From Candidatus Peribacteria bacterium (GTDB lineage: Bacteria > Patescibacteriota > Gracilibacteria > UBA1369 > GCA-2718715), in contig CALQZM010000007.1 of assembly GCA_943349385.1 (NCBI GenBank), positions 1 through 21,896 on the forward strand: a stretch of DNA of 21,896 bases. Direction: 5' to 3'. Shown here piece after piece: positions 1-6,815 of the stretch; the stretch's first letter is position 1; each line of letters begins with the position of its first letter. The position numbers were made by a program, and so were the translations under genes. Under the pieces are notes generated by a model, which was not told the origin of the DNA, made no database searches, and worked only from the letters and a program-made list of their open reading frames with translations.

Positions 1-1
1 A

Positions 2-319
2 ACCGGATTCCCACCAGACAGAAACAGTAACGACTATTTAAAAGCCATTCAACTTTTTACTAAAGCCCAAAACTTTATTCATGGCGTTCGCCGTTCCGGC
101 TCGGCCTGCTTAGATCTTGCATATGCGGCCTGCGGCCGCCTCGACGGCTTCTTTGAAATTGGCTTAAAGCCATGGGATACCGCCGCTGGAATTATTTTAA
201 TTCAAGAAGCCGGCGGAAAGATCACAACTTTTGATAATACAGATTTCAACTGTAATGAAAGCACAGTTATAGCTTCAAACGGAACGATCCACGATGAATT
301 GCGTGAATACTTGAACTAA
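2..319 (+). CDS. Inositol monophosphatase family protein, C-terminal part (partial)
   Basis: Open from the left edge (frame starts at base 2) to TAA at 317-319; 105 residues visible. The stretch contains GVRRSGSACLDLAYAACGRLDGFFE followed by LKPWDTAAGIILIQEAGG, the second metal/substrate motif (WDxAAG) of the IMPase/SuhB/CysQ phosphatase family, and ends with the usual short tail. Members hydrolyse inositol monophosphate or related phosphates such as PAP in the cytoplasm with Mg2+. The N-terminal half with the GDxxDPIDGT-type motif lies outside the window, so the exact substrate cannot be assigned. The gene is visibly richer in G+C than the genes that follow it. tRNA-Arg follows after 52 bp. 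Confidence 0.9.
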   Translation, partial: TGFPPDRNSNDYLKAIQLFTKAQNFIHGVRRSGSACLDLAYAACGRLDGFFEIGLKPWDTAAGIILIQEAGGKITTFDNTDFNCNESTVIASNGTIHDELREYLN

Positions 320-371
320 TAAAAGTTTCTTGCTAAAAATAAACGGAAATAAAGAATGAATCCATGAATAT

Positions 372-447
372 GCACCCGTAGCTCAGTGGATAGAGCGCAA
401 CTTTGCGGAAGTTGAAGTCACAGGTTCGACTCCTGTCGGGTGCACCA
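372..447 (+). tRNA. tRNA-Arg (anticodon GCG)
   Basis: Full cloverleaf: acceptor GCACCCG (372-378) pairs CGGGTGC (437-443); D stem GCTC/GAGC; anticodon stem CAACT (398-402)/AGTTG (410-414) with loop TTGCGGA giving anticodon GCG at 405-407; T stem ACAGG/CCTGT with TTCGACT loop; discriminator A and encoded CCA (445-447). Position 20 in the D loop is A, the usual arginine identity base. Anticodon GCG reads CGC and CGU; most bacteria use ACG modified to ICG for this box, so this is unusual. Confidence 0.95.
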
Positions 448-470
448 TAAACGCATTCTTATACATTTCG

Positions 471-499
471 TTGCCATTTCGCGAAGTTAACTTTACAAT
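471..499 (+). promoter_or_regulatory. Sigma70-type promoter of the membrane-anchored protein gene
   Basis: TTGCCA (471-476), 17-bp spacer, TACAAT (494-499). Each box differs from consensus at one base. The predicted transcript start near 506 lies only a few bases before the ATG at 510, so the mRNA would be nearly leaderless. The TTG at 471, which could be read as a start codon, belongs to the -35 box. Confidence 0.6.
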
Positions 500-509
500 C
501 CAACTAGCA

Positions 510-1100
510 ATGATAACAATTATTACAATGCAAAAATTCTTAAAAAAATATTCATTACACTTAGCTTTAGCATTACCTCTGATTTTACTATTTTCAGTTA
601 TCTTAGCTACAATTATTCCAGCTAGTTTTATTCAACCTAAGCATAATTTTGTTTATGCCTATTACAATAATAATTCAGGGATATATATCGACATAAATCA
701 ATCCTATAAAGTTATAGATAAAAAAATAGTTCAAACAGAAAATGAAATCCTAGCTGACATAACTCAAATGGATATTAAAACAATTAAATCAGCTTTAGAA
801 CAAGTTCAATTCTTTAAATATGATACTGAAACTAATACAAATATTAAAATAACTTACGAAGAAGTCGCAAAATTAAGTATTATAGACGAAAAAACTTCAC
901 CAGATGGATACACATTAAAAACACAACAGAGCTATGTACAATTCCCCCTATTTTTTGTCTACGGAATGGAAAACAATACCGGTACAGGTTACATAACTAA
1001 AGGAGCATTCTCTAAACGAGTAGACCTCTTAGGATCACCGAATGGACAAAATTGGTACGATTACTATAACTTTAAATTTTTTGGCTGGATAACAGAGTAG
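510..1100 (+). CDS. Hypothetical membrane-anchored protein
   Basis: 196 residues from ATG 510 (an in-frame ATG at 528 is also possible). A longer reading from TTG 471 is less likely because that codon overlaps a good -35 box. After a short basic stretch (QKFLKKYSLH) there is one strong hydrophobic segment (LALALPLILLFSVILATII), which fits a signal anchor or uncleaved signal peptide. The rest (about residues 40-196) is polar, rich in Asn, Tyr and Ile, and probably outside the membrane; it has no cysteine motif, no repeats and no catalytic signature that I recognise. The gene is very AT-rich like the two membrane-protein genes downstream. I do not recognise the family and propose no function. 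Confidence 0.7.
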   Translation: MITIITMQKFLKKYSLHLALALPLILLFSVILATIIPASFIQPKHNFVYAYYNNNSGIYIDINQSYKVIDKKIVQTENEILADITQMDIKTIKSALEQVQFFKYDTETNTNIKITYEEVAKLSIIDEKTSPDGYTLKTQQSYVQFPLFFVYGMENNTGTGYITKGAFSKRVDLLGSPNGQNWYDYYNFKFFGWITE

Positions 1101-1128
1101 CTTAAAAAGCTAAATATTTCAAAATCCA

Positions 1129-1134
1129 TATAAT
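1129..1134 (+). promoter_or_regulatory. -10 box upstream of the DUF2157-like gene
   Basis: Perfect TATAAT 21 bp before ATG 1156. No convincing -35 hexamer is seen at 16-18 bp, and there is no Shine-Dalgarno sequence between the box and the start codon. Confidence 0.35.
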
Positions 1135-1155
1135 CGAATAATCAAACCTAAATTT

Positions 1156-2160
1156 ATGACTCCAAATACAGACAAATCAATCGCTCTTAAAAAGATCAAT
1201 CAATTGATTGCTGAAAATAATTTAGATAAAAAAGAAATTTTAAACTTATTCGAAAACAAGTCTTTAAACCAATCCAGCACCCAAGAATCTAAGAACAAAA
1301 TATCCACAGTAATCTTATATTTAGGAGGATTAATATTATTTATGGGAATAGTATTTTTTGTGCAAATGAATTGGGGAATCTTTAACCTTGTAGGCAGAAT
1401 TGGAATGACTCTTGGACTAGCAATAAGCTGCTACTTTGCTGCCCTTATTTTAGAAAAAGAAAACAAATTAGAACAACTAAGCAATATATTACATTTAATC
1501 TCGATCGCACTAATTCCTACAGGACTATTTGTAACTGCCTTTGAATTTAATTTTCTTGAACCATACGGCGTAATCTCAACTACAATAATTTTTGGAATCC
1601 TCACATTACATTACATTTTCGCTAACATCTACAAACCAAAATTAATTTTTCAATTCTTAGTAATTGGATACTTAAACTATTTCATTCTTTGTCTATTCGC
1701 ACTAATAAACCAATACACCCCTACCAATTTTGAGTACCTAAATGTTGCCGAATACTTAACTATCACCTTGGGAATTAGTAATTTACTAGTTGGATTTTAT
1801 TATGCTCAATTACAAAAAATTCCTTTTACTAGATTCTTTTATTTAGTCGGATCAACATTAGTACTAACCGGATTTTTTGATTTAATGATGAACTCATACC
1901 TAAATTCCATTTTCAACATTGGGTTTGAAGTTATATACCTATTATTACTAGTTGCATTCCTATATTTAAGCCTAATTACCAAACGTAAAATTATACTTTT
2001 TCCAACGATCCTTTTTTTTATTGGATACTTAATCCAAATTACAGAAAAGTACTTTGCAAATACATTCGGCTGGCCAATCTCGCTAATCTTCATTGGAATC
2101 ATTCTAATCGGCAGCACACTTTTATATTTACAAATAAAAAAAGAGGTTATCGGTGATTAA
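1156..2160 (+). CDS. DUF2157-like polytopic membrane protein
   Basis: 334 residues. A soluble N-terminal part of about 45 residues (KKINQLIAENNLDKKEILNLF) precedes a hydrophobic run beginning ILYLGGLILFMGIVFFVQMNW, then about nine to ten predicted membrane helices to the C-terminus. A short cytosolic helix, a Gly-rich first membrane helix and a conserved-looking NW followed by a GR-containing helix resemble the DUF2157 family of predicted membrane proteins; their function is unknown. TAA at 2158-2160 overlaps the start of the acyltransferase gene, so the two are probably one transcription and translation unit. The assignment rests on this N-terminal pattern only. Confidence 0.6.
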   Translation: MTPNTDKSIALKKINQLIAENNLDKKEILNLFENKSLNQSSTQESKNKISTVILYLGGLILFMGIVFFVQMNWGIFNLVGRIGMTLGLAISCYFAALILEKENKLEQLSNILHLISIALIPTGLFVTAFEFNFLEPYGVISTTIIFGILTLHYIFANIYKPKLIFQFLVIGYLNYFILCLFALINQYTPTNFEYLNVAEYLTITLGISNLLVGFYYAQLQKIPFTRFFYLVGSTLVLTGFFDLMMNSYLNSIFNIGFEVIYLLLLVAFLYLSLITKRKIILFPTILFFIGYLIQITEKYFANTFGWPISLIFIGIILIGSTLLYLQIKKEVIGD

Positions 2161-3304
2161 AATGCTAAAATCAATTTTTAAGTTAGAAATAGACTCAAAG
2201 AGAATATTCGGACTCGACATCTTAAGAGCCGCAGCAATATTATTTGTTGTAATTGCCCATGGTGGGATGCTTTTACCTGAAGAAATCAGAAATATTCAAG
2301 GTTATTTTATTTTTGATGGAGTATCCATCTTTTTTATTCTAAGCGGATATTTAATTGGGGGCATTTTAATTAAAATTCTAGAAACCCAAAAAGCCAATTT
2401 ACCTAACCTTCTAAACTTTTGGATGCGAAGATGGCTTCGTACAATCCCACTATACTTTTTAATATTAACAATACTAATTCTAATATTTTACGTTTTTAAA
2501 TCAGAATTTAACCTTTCTGAATATATAAAATATTACTTATTTATACAAAATATAAATACAATCCATCCAGAATTTTTCTCGGAAGCGTGGAGTCTAGCCA
2601 TTGAAGAATGGTTTTATATTTTAGCGCCAATCACCTTATTTAGTTTAGTTGGAATCTTTAAAATGAGTCCAAAAAAATCAGTTTTCTACGCTGCTTTTGT
2701 TTTTATAATCTTAATTACAATTTATCGCTACAATCTACATCTTAACTTAAACATTACTGATATAATTGAGTGGGACAATAATTTCAGAAAAACTGTCCTT
2801 ACAAGACTAGACAGTTTAATGTATGGAGTTTTAGCTGCATTCGCCCATTTTTATTACGGAGATCATTGGGTTAAATACAAATATCCCTACTTTATAGTTG
2901 GTCTAATTATAATGATTGCAATTAGATTAATAAGTATATACCAACTACACGGCTATGGCATTTATTTTAGCGTATTTTCATTCTCGCTAGCTGCAATAGG
3001 TACTGCATTATTACTTCCGTTCCTTAGCCAAATTAAAACTGGCACGGGGTTCATTGCTAAATCGGTTACATATATAAGCCTAATCTCATATTCACTATAT
3101 TTAACCCATTTAAGCCTTATACAGCTTTGGTTAATACCAACTTTAAATTTAAGTCAATACTTCAATGGCAATAACCTTATATTAGCTCAAATTTTTGTTT
3201 ACTGGACAACTTCAATCGCACTTTCGCTGCTATTGTACAAATATTTCGAAATACCATGTATGAATCTCCGGGAAAGATTCAAACCAAAAAATATTGCAAA
3301 ATAA
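2153..3304 (+). CDS. Acyltransferase 3 family membrane protein (OafA-like)
   Basis: 383 residues, about ten membrane helices. N-terminal signature LDILRAAAILFVVIAHGG gives the family Arg (R25) and putative catalytic His (H36); FFILSGYLIG, FWMRRWLRTIPLYF and SEAWSLAIEEWFY are the further conserved segments of acyltransferase-3 proteins. These integral membrane enzymes transfer acetyl or other acyl groups to surface polysaccharide, lipid or peptidoglycan sugars; the substrate cannot be told here, and no SGNH domain is attached. Start chosen as GTG 2153 because AGAGG (2142-2146) sits 6 bp upstream, one of the few clear Shine-Dalgarno sites in the window; ATG 2162 is the alternative. It overlaps the preceding gene by 8 bp, which suggests coupling. 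Confidence 0.88.
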   Translation: MIKMLKSIFKLEIDSKRIFGLDILRAAAILFVVIAHGGMLLPEEIRNIQGYFIFDGVSIFFILSGYLIGGILIKILETQKANLPNLLNFWMRRWLRTIPLYFLILTILILIFYVFKSEFNLSEYIKYYLFIQNINTIHPEFFSEAWSLAIEEWFYILAPITLFSLVGIFKMSPKKSVFYAAFVFIILITIYRYNLHLNLNITDIIEWDNNFRKTVLTRLDSLMYGVLAAFAHFYYGDHWVKYKYPYFIVGLIIMIAIRLISIYQLHGYGIYFSVFSFSLAAIGTALLLPFLSQIKTGTGFIAKSVTYISLISYSLYLTHLSLIQLWLIPTLNLSQYFNGNNLILAQIFVYWTTSIALSLLLYKYFEIPCMNLRERFKPKNIAK

Positions 3305-3348
3305 TTATATTAAGCTAAGCTAACTAAGCAAAATTCACCTGCATACAG

Positions 3349-3406
<58 letters not shown>

Positions 3407-3425
<19 letters not shown>

Positions 3426-3594
3426 TAAAATTACAATGGCCATTTATGGTCAGCGGGATTTTAACAGTGCAGCAAGTTGAATTCGAAGTTTATACCCTTT
3501 AGGGTAAATCCCTCTGGGTGCACCATAAAATTACAATGGCCATTTATGGTCAGCGGGATTTTAACAGTGCAGCAAGTTGAATTCGAAGTTTATA
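3407..3594 (+). repeat. 88-bp tandem direct repeat that includes the tRNA-Arg 3' end
   Basis: Bases 3407-3494 and 3507-3594 are identical over 88 bp, exactly 100 bp apart, separated by a 12-bp spacer (CCCTTTAGGGTA). Each copy begins with the last 19 bases of tRNA-Arg(TCG), including the encoded CCA, and continues into noncoding DNA. Each copy contains an 8-bp inverted repeat ACCATAAA (3422-3429) / TTTATGGT (3443-3450), and the palindrome ATGGCCAT. No open reading frame of note lies here. This may be a recombination or integration scar, or simple replication slippage. Confidence 0.9.
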
Positions 3595-3645
3595 ATCCAA
3601 AATAAATAATATATAATTATTAAAGAATCATTTTAAAATTGAAGC

Positions 3646-4050
3646 ATGCCAAGTCAAAAAGCAACAAGAGAAGACATTTTACAGCTTATCAAAGGTAAAC
3701 CAAGCAAAAACAAAGTCGGATCAAGAACAGTCCCCCATCGTCTCAATAAAATTGAACTAGAAAAGTTTGAAGTTGCACTTAATAAAAACTACTTAAAGTA
3801 TTCAAATAAAACTCGCTTAGCACTTTTGAATAGTTTTGACGAATATCAACTTGCATCTTCGGACTTTAGCCTAAAACTAAATACAGACAATTATCAAATT
3901 GAAATAATCACTAATAACAAGCAATTAGTAAGTCAACTGGCTACTAAACTAGAAAACTTAAAGATTATAAATCCATTATTTGCAACTTTAGAATCAAGTA
4001 AAGAAGATTACAAACAAGTACTGACTAACATATTTAAAAGTTTACTCTAA
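3646..4050 (+). CDS. Hypothetical protein, 134 residues
   Basis: Soluble protein with a basic first third (KATREDILQLIKGKPSKNKVGSR is Lys/Arg-rich, then VPHRLN) and a mixed helical remainder ending KQVLTNIFKSLL. No membrane segment, signal peptide, cysteine motif or catalytic signature. A TATAAT (3612-3617) lies 28 bp before ATG 3646. The gene converges with the DUF2256/photolyase pair, with only 11 bp between the stop codons. The basic N-terminus could bind nucleic acid, but that is a guess; I do not recognise the family. Confidence 0.65.
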   Translation: MPSQKATREDILQLIKGKPSKNKVGSRTVPHRLNKIELEKFEVALNKNYLKYSNKTRLALLNSFDEYQLASSDFSLKLNTDNYQIEIITNNKQLVSQLATKLENLKIINPLFATLESSKEDYKQVLTNIFKSLL

Positions 4051-4061
4051 TCTTTAGCATT

Positions 4062-4187
4062 TCAACATCTTTCGGAACAATATAAAACTTGATCCCAAAC
4101 ACCTCTAGACTGCCATTTTTTTCTATTCTCAAAGGGACGATTACATTTTTTGCATACTTTAGTCTCCTTATTATTTTGTTTTCGCAT
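4062..4187 (-). CDS. DUF2256-like small zinc-ribbon protein
   Basis: A 41-codon gene on the minus strand, ATG at 4187-4185 and TGA at 4064-4062. The translation has CxxC (C12, C15) followed by RPFENRKKWQ, then WDQVLYCSERC with the second cysteine pair (C37, C41). The order of elements, CxxCxRPFxxRKKW then WDxVxYCSxRC, is that of DUF2256, a small predicted zinc-binding family often found beside photolyase/cryptochrome genes. Here its first 17 bp overlap the end of such a gene, so the two are probably co-translated. It lacks the few basic residues that usually follow the last cysteine. No function is established. Confidence 0.85.
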   Translation of the reverse strand: MRKQNNKETKVCKKCNRPFENRKKWQSRGVWDQVLYCSERC

Positions 4188-5313
4188 ATTCTTTTTCTAA
4201 GTATTTTTTAGCTTTGTTCCAGAAGTCAAAATAACTTCTAAAAGGTGGATTTATATCAGGGAAAATATAATCGGCTTCGGTAAAATCTACATTTGTCCAA
4301 TGTGAACAAGCAGGATGGAACTTAGCACTAACTTGAGTACATTTAAGGGCAAACTCCAAATCAAACTGATCGTAATCCATAACTAAAATTTCTATTCCGG
4401 GAATATTTTTAGCTAAATTCAAAATAAAATTTATTCGTTTTTCAGACATTTTAAACTTAGTTAAAAAGCCTGGCTCAATTAGTAATATTTTTTGACTTTC
4501 ATCATCTACTGCAAAATTTGGATCTAAAGTCCAAATACTAAATAAGGACACTTTTAAGCCAGTTAAATCAAGATTAAGCTTAGGCAGATCCGGAATATAA
4601 ACTGGCAATTCCAATTCAACTCGTTGACCTAAATCTAAGCAATAGTTAGGATCATCAACCATTTCAGCAATTTCTTCATAAGATTTATCTATTGGGGTAT
4701 TAAACTGTTTGCACTTAGAATATTTATTTAAGTTTTCTTGATTACATAAATATTTTTTGGAACTAAAAGTTCCTGCTACCCACTGCCATGACAAATAGTT
4801 TGAAGCAATATCACCATCAAGTAAATGATAAAACAACCAATCTGCAGGTGCTTTGAATCCTGTTTTGTGTAGGTTACAAATAATCGAAGCAGTCCACATT
4901 CTAGCATGATTATGCATATATCCATTTTTATACAAATTCAAGATCGAATCATCAATCACATTTATACCAGTTTTTGCTTCTAGAAGGTTTTTTCCAATCA
5001 ATAAAGACTCAACACTTTTTTGGGGATTTTTTACTGGGCTTAAAACTTTATCACCAATGTCTAACCAAATTTTTTGAAAATATTCGTGCCAACCTAACTG
5101 AAAAATAAAATGCTCTGCATTCCCTGGACCTTTAAGTCCAAATTTACGAATTACAAAATCCGCAACAAATTTTAAAGGTAAAACTCCATGAGTAATATAA
5201 GGAGACAAAAAACTAACCTCTCCATCTAAGTAGTTTCTAGTCTTTTGATAATTTTTAACCTCTATATTTTCTAGTTTCTTGAGAATTTGTAAATATTCTG
5301 TTTCGAACTCCAT
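4171..5313 (-). CDS. Photolyase/cryptochrome-like FAD-binding domain protein
   Basis: 380 residues. Residues 30-200 carry the FAD-domain motifs of the photolyase/cryptochrome superfamily: LSPYITHG (36-43), QLGWHEYF (72-79), TGINVIDDSI, GYMHNHARMW (131-140), HLLDGDIASNYLSWQWVAG (163-181), and KKYLCNQENLNKY. The classical N-terminal antenna domain is missing. The protein begins directly with the helical part and has a C-terminal domain (about 225-380) with ILLIEPGFLTKFKMSEKR and FPDINPPFRSYFDFWNKA. A similar layout is known to me from Bacteroidetes proteins annotated as photolyase-like FAD-binding proteins. Possible roles are DNA photorepair or blue-light sensing; flavin binding is likely, repair activity unproven. 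The DUF2256 gene overlaps the 3' end and the DedA gene lies 51 bp upstream on the same strand. Confidence 0.88.
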   Translation of the reverse strand: MEFETEYLQILKKLENIEVKNYQKTRNYLDGEVSFLSPYITHGVLPLKFVADFVIRKFGLKGPGNAEHFIFQLGWHEYFQKIWLDIGDKVLSPVKNPQKSVESLLIGKNLLEAKTGINVIDDSILNLYKNGYMHNHARMWTASIICNLHKTGFKAPADWLFYHLLDGDIASNYLSWQWVAGTFSSKKYLCNQENLNKYSKCKQFNTPIDKSYEEIAEMVDDPNYCLDLGQRVELELPVYIPDLPKLNLDLTGLKVSLFSIWTLDPNFAVDDESQKILLIEPGFLTKFKMSEKRINFILNLAKNIPGIEILVMDYDQFDLEFALKCTQVSAKFHPACSHWTNVDFTEADYIFPDINPPFRSYFDFWNKAKKYLEKEYAKTK

Positions 5314-5364
5314 AGCATTTTTTTATCAAAGTATTTAAACAAACTTAATTTTATATCGAATATA

Positions 5365-6003
5365 TCAATTATTTTTTTTCTTAAAAAACTTATACCAAAT
5401 TATGCCACCGACAATTAAGGCTACAAGTCCAAACTGAACATAACTTTCAGCCGTAGCTAATCCGCCAGACCATTTTTCGTAAAAATCAGCGCCAGTAAAA
5501 CCAATATATAAATATAAACAAGACTTAATAAAAGTGCCCACAAAATTACCTGCTATAAAAGTAGGCAAATGGACTTTAAAGAAGCCAGACATTACAGAAA
5601 CTGGACCACTTGGAATAATCGGCAAAAAGTATAAAAAAGCCAATAACAAAACACCTACATTTTTCTTTTTAAAACGGGCTCCAAAAGATTCAATATCATC
5701 ATGGCTAACTCCAAAAAATTTACCAAATTTTACAATCGCAACATCTTCAAATTTATCCGCCAAAAAATATAACAACAAGGATCCAAGTAACTTAGCAACT
5801 GCAGCTATTAGAGCTAATAATCCTATAGTGTAAATCAAGCCACTTTGAGTATTCAAAATCCCCCCAGCTGTAATTAGAACTACAGCCGAAGGTATAGGCG
5901 AAATAACCTCTTCTGCAAAAGCACCAATAAAGGTAAAAATTTCTAGTGGGATTTTTTCAGCCAATTCTAATAAAAACTGTTCAATTTGTTGAATCATAAT
6001 CAT
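5365..6003 (-). CDS. DedA/VTT-domain (SNARE-associated) membrane protein
   Basis: 212 residues with about five hydrophobic segments. The DedA/VTT pattern is visible: an acidic pair and prolines in FAEEVISPIPSAVVLITAGG, a central Gly-rich helix, then FLYFLPIIPSGPVSVMSGFFKV (re-entrant segment), and TFIAGNFVGTFIKSCLYLYIGF. Family members are lipid scramblase/undecaprenyl-phosphate or phospholipid transporters in the cytoplasmic membrane. The C-terminus is very basic (KFFKKKNN). It ends in TGA, one of two TGA stops found. Met1 and Met3 are both possible starts. A -10 box TATACT (6015-6010) ends 6 bp before the ATG, which suggests a leaderless mRNA. Confidence 0.82.
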   Translation of the reverse strand: MIMIQQIEQFLLELAEKIPLEIFTFIGAFAEEVISPIPSAVVLITAGGILNTQSGLIYTIGLLALIAAVAKLLGSLLLYFLADKFEDVAIVKFGKFFGVSHDDIESFGARFKKKNVGVLLLAFLYFLPIIPSGPVSVMSGFFKVHLPTFIAGNFVGTFIKSCLYLYIGFTGADFYEKWSGGLATAESYVQFGLVALIVGGIIWYKFFKKKNN

Positions 6004-6009
6004 AAATAA

Positions 6010-6031
6010 AGTATAAAAAGATTAGCATAAT
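6010..6031. promoter_or_regulatory. Overlapping divergent promoters in a 37-bp intergenic region
   Basis: On the minus strand TATACT (6015-6010) lies 6 bp before the DedA-family ATG. On the plus strand CATAAT (6026-6031) lies 9 bp before the ATG at 6041. Both genes would have little or no 5' leader. The -35 elements are weak. GCATAATGC (6025-6033) is nearly symmetric about its centre and could be a shared operator. Confidence 0.45.
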
Positions 6032-6040
6032 GCAAAAAAA

Positions 6041-6631
6041 ATGGAACTATATTACCTTGATCTAATCGGAACTTTAGGTTTTGCCATTTACGGAAGCTAC
6101 ATTGCCATAAAAAACGACTTTGATTTATTTGGAATTTTTATTCTAAGTTTCATAACAGCGCTAGGAGGTGGAACAATCAGGGATATGCTACTCAATACAA
6201 CACCAATCTATTTTACTGATCAAAACTATATATTTATTGTACTTTTAGGATTATTTATCAGTATAATTTTTAGAAATAATTTTGTTAAATTAGATAAACC
6301 ACTTCGATTTTTAGACTCAATCGGATTAGTCACCTTTACGATAATCGGACTACAACTCGCGAATAATGCAAATTTTAATTGGTTTGGAATAATATCTATT
6401 GGAGTTATCAGCGCCACCTTCGGTGGCGTGATCCGTGATATAATAATTAATAAAAAACCCGAAGTATTTCAGCGGGACTTTTACGCAACTGTATCCATTA
6501 TTATCGGAGGTCTATTCATATTGTTTAAATCTCACAATCAAGATCCAATATTCATTCTGGGACTACTAGTCTTAGGACTATTATTACGTCTATCAGCCAT
6601 TTACTTCAATCTGAAACTTTGGAAACCATAA
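6041..6631 (+). CDS. TRIC/UPF0126-type membrane channel family protein
   Basis: 196 residues built as two homologous halves of about three membrane helices, each carrying the family signature: ITALGGGTIRDMLL near residue 50 and ISATFGGVIRDIII near residue 132. This is the YadS/YicG (UPF0126, PF03458) pattern; prokaryotic homologues of TRIC cation channels, with some members reported as glycine transporters. Length and symmetry are normal for the family. The substrate is not predictable from sequence. It is divergent from the DedA-family gene. Confidence 0.85.
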   Translation: MELYYLDLIGTLGFAIYGSYIAIKNDFDLFGIFILSFITALGGGTIRDMLLNTTPIYFTDQNYIFIVLLGLFISIIFRNNFVKLDKPLRFLDSIGLVTFTIIGLQLANNANFNWFGIISIGVISATFGGVIRDIIINKKPEVFQRDFYATVSIIIGGLFILFKSHNQDPIFILGLLVLGLLLRLSAIYFNLKLWKP

Positions 6632-6650
6632 ATCATCTTCGTAAATTGAT

Positions 6651-6679
6651 TTGCATTAATTATAAACCTTACATAGAAT
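6651..6679 (+). promoter_or_regulatory. Predicted promoter of the lysine operon leader
   Basis: TTGCAT (6651-6656), 17-bp spacer, TAGAAT (6674-6679, one mismatch to consensus). The expected transcript start near 6686 is about three bases before the leader-peptide ATG at 6689. The -35 box is weak. Confidence 0.45.
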
Positions 6680-6688
6680 ATCGTTAAT

Positions 6689-6751
6689 ATGAAATCAACA
6701 ATAAAATTAGCTAATAAGATCAAGAACAACTCAATACTGTTGAGAGGCTAA
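6689..6751 (+). CDS. Predicted lysine leader peptide, 20 residues
   Basis: ATG 6689 to TAA 6749-6751. Translation starts MKSTIKLANKIK and ends LLRG; Lys codons stand at positions 2, 6, 10 and 12 (AAA, AAA, AAG, AAG). It lies between a promoter and an intrinsic terminator directly upstream of lysC. A ribosome held at Lys codon 12 (6722-6724) would cover the first hairpin arm that starts at 6730, while one reaching the stop codon would cover the second arm (6740-6747). This is the geometry of trp/his-type leader peptides. There is no Shine-Dalgarno; translation would start on a nearly leaderless RNA. Confidence 0.6.
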   Translation: MKSTIKLANKIKNNSILLRG

Positions 6752-6815
6752 TTAGTTGTCAGAAAATCCAAACTAAATACAAGAATCCTCTCACCTAAAG
6801 AGGATTTTATTTTAA
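6730..6815 (+). promoter_or_regulatory. Candidate transcription attenuator of the lysine operon
   Basis: Four segments can be drawn. Segment 1 CTCAA (6730-6734) pairs with TTGAG (6740-6744). Segment 2 TGAGAGG (6741-6747) pairs perfectly over 7 bp with segment 3 CCTCTCA (6787-6793), forming an antiterminator. Segment 3 is also the 5' arm of the terminator hairpin (3:4). The 1:2 and 2:3 pairings exclude each other, and so do 2:3 and 3:4. Lysine shortage would stall the ribosome over segment 1 and free segment 2 to block the terminator; ample lysine would let it reach the stop codon and cover segment 2. Confidence 0.6.
6782..6815 (+). terminator. Intrinsic terminator in the lysC leader
   Basis: Stem AGAATCCTCT (6782-6791) with AGAGGATTTT (6799-6808), ten pairs including one G-T, loop CACCTAA, followed by a T-rich run through 6815. 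It sits about 20 bp before the lysC ATG, so it can only be regulatory for lysC and the genes downstream. Confidence 0.75.

Noticed and set aside
471..509. A TTG start at 471 for the first membrane-anchored protein.
   Set aside because: That TTG is part of a good -35 box whose -10 box is at 494-499; the transcript would begin after it.
1098..1112. TAGCTT/AAGCTA hairpin after the first membrane gene as a terminator.
   Set aside because: Only six AT-rich pairs and no real T-run follow.
4165..4187. The AAGGAG inside the DUF2256 gene as an SD for an ATG 8 bp later.
   Set aside because: That ATG is out of frame with the Cys motifs and meets a stop after four codons.
4062..6003. Genetic code 25 (TGA as Gly), because nearly all genes end in TAA or TAG.
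   Set aside because: The DedA-family and DUF2256 genes end in TGA, all genes read through full length with no internal TGA, and Gly is written with GGN codons. The standard code fits.
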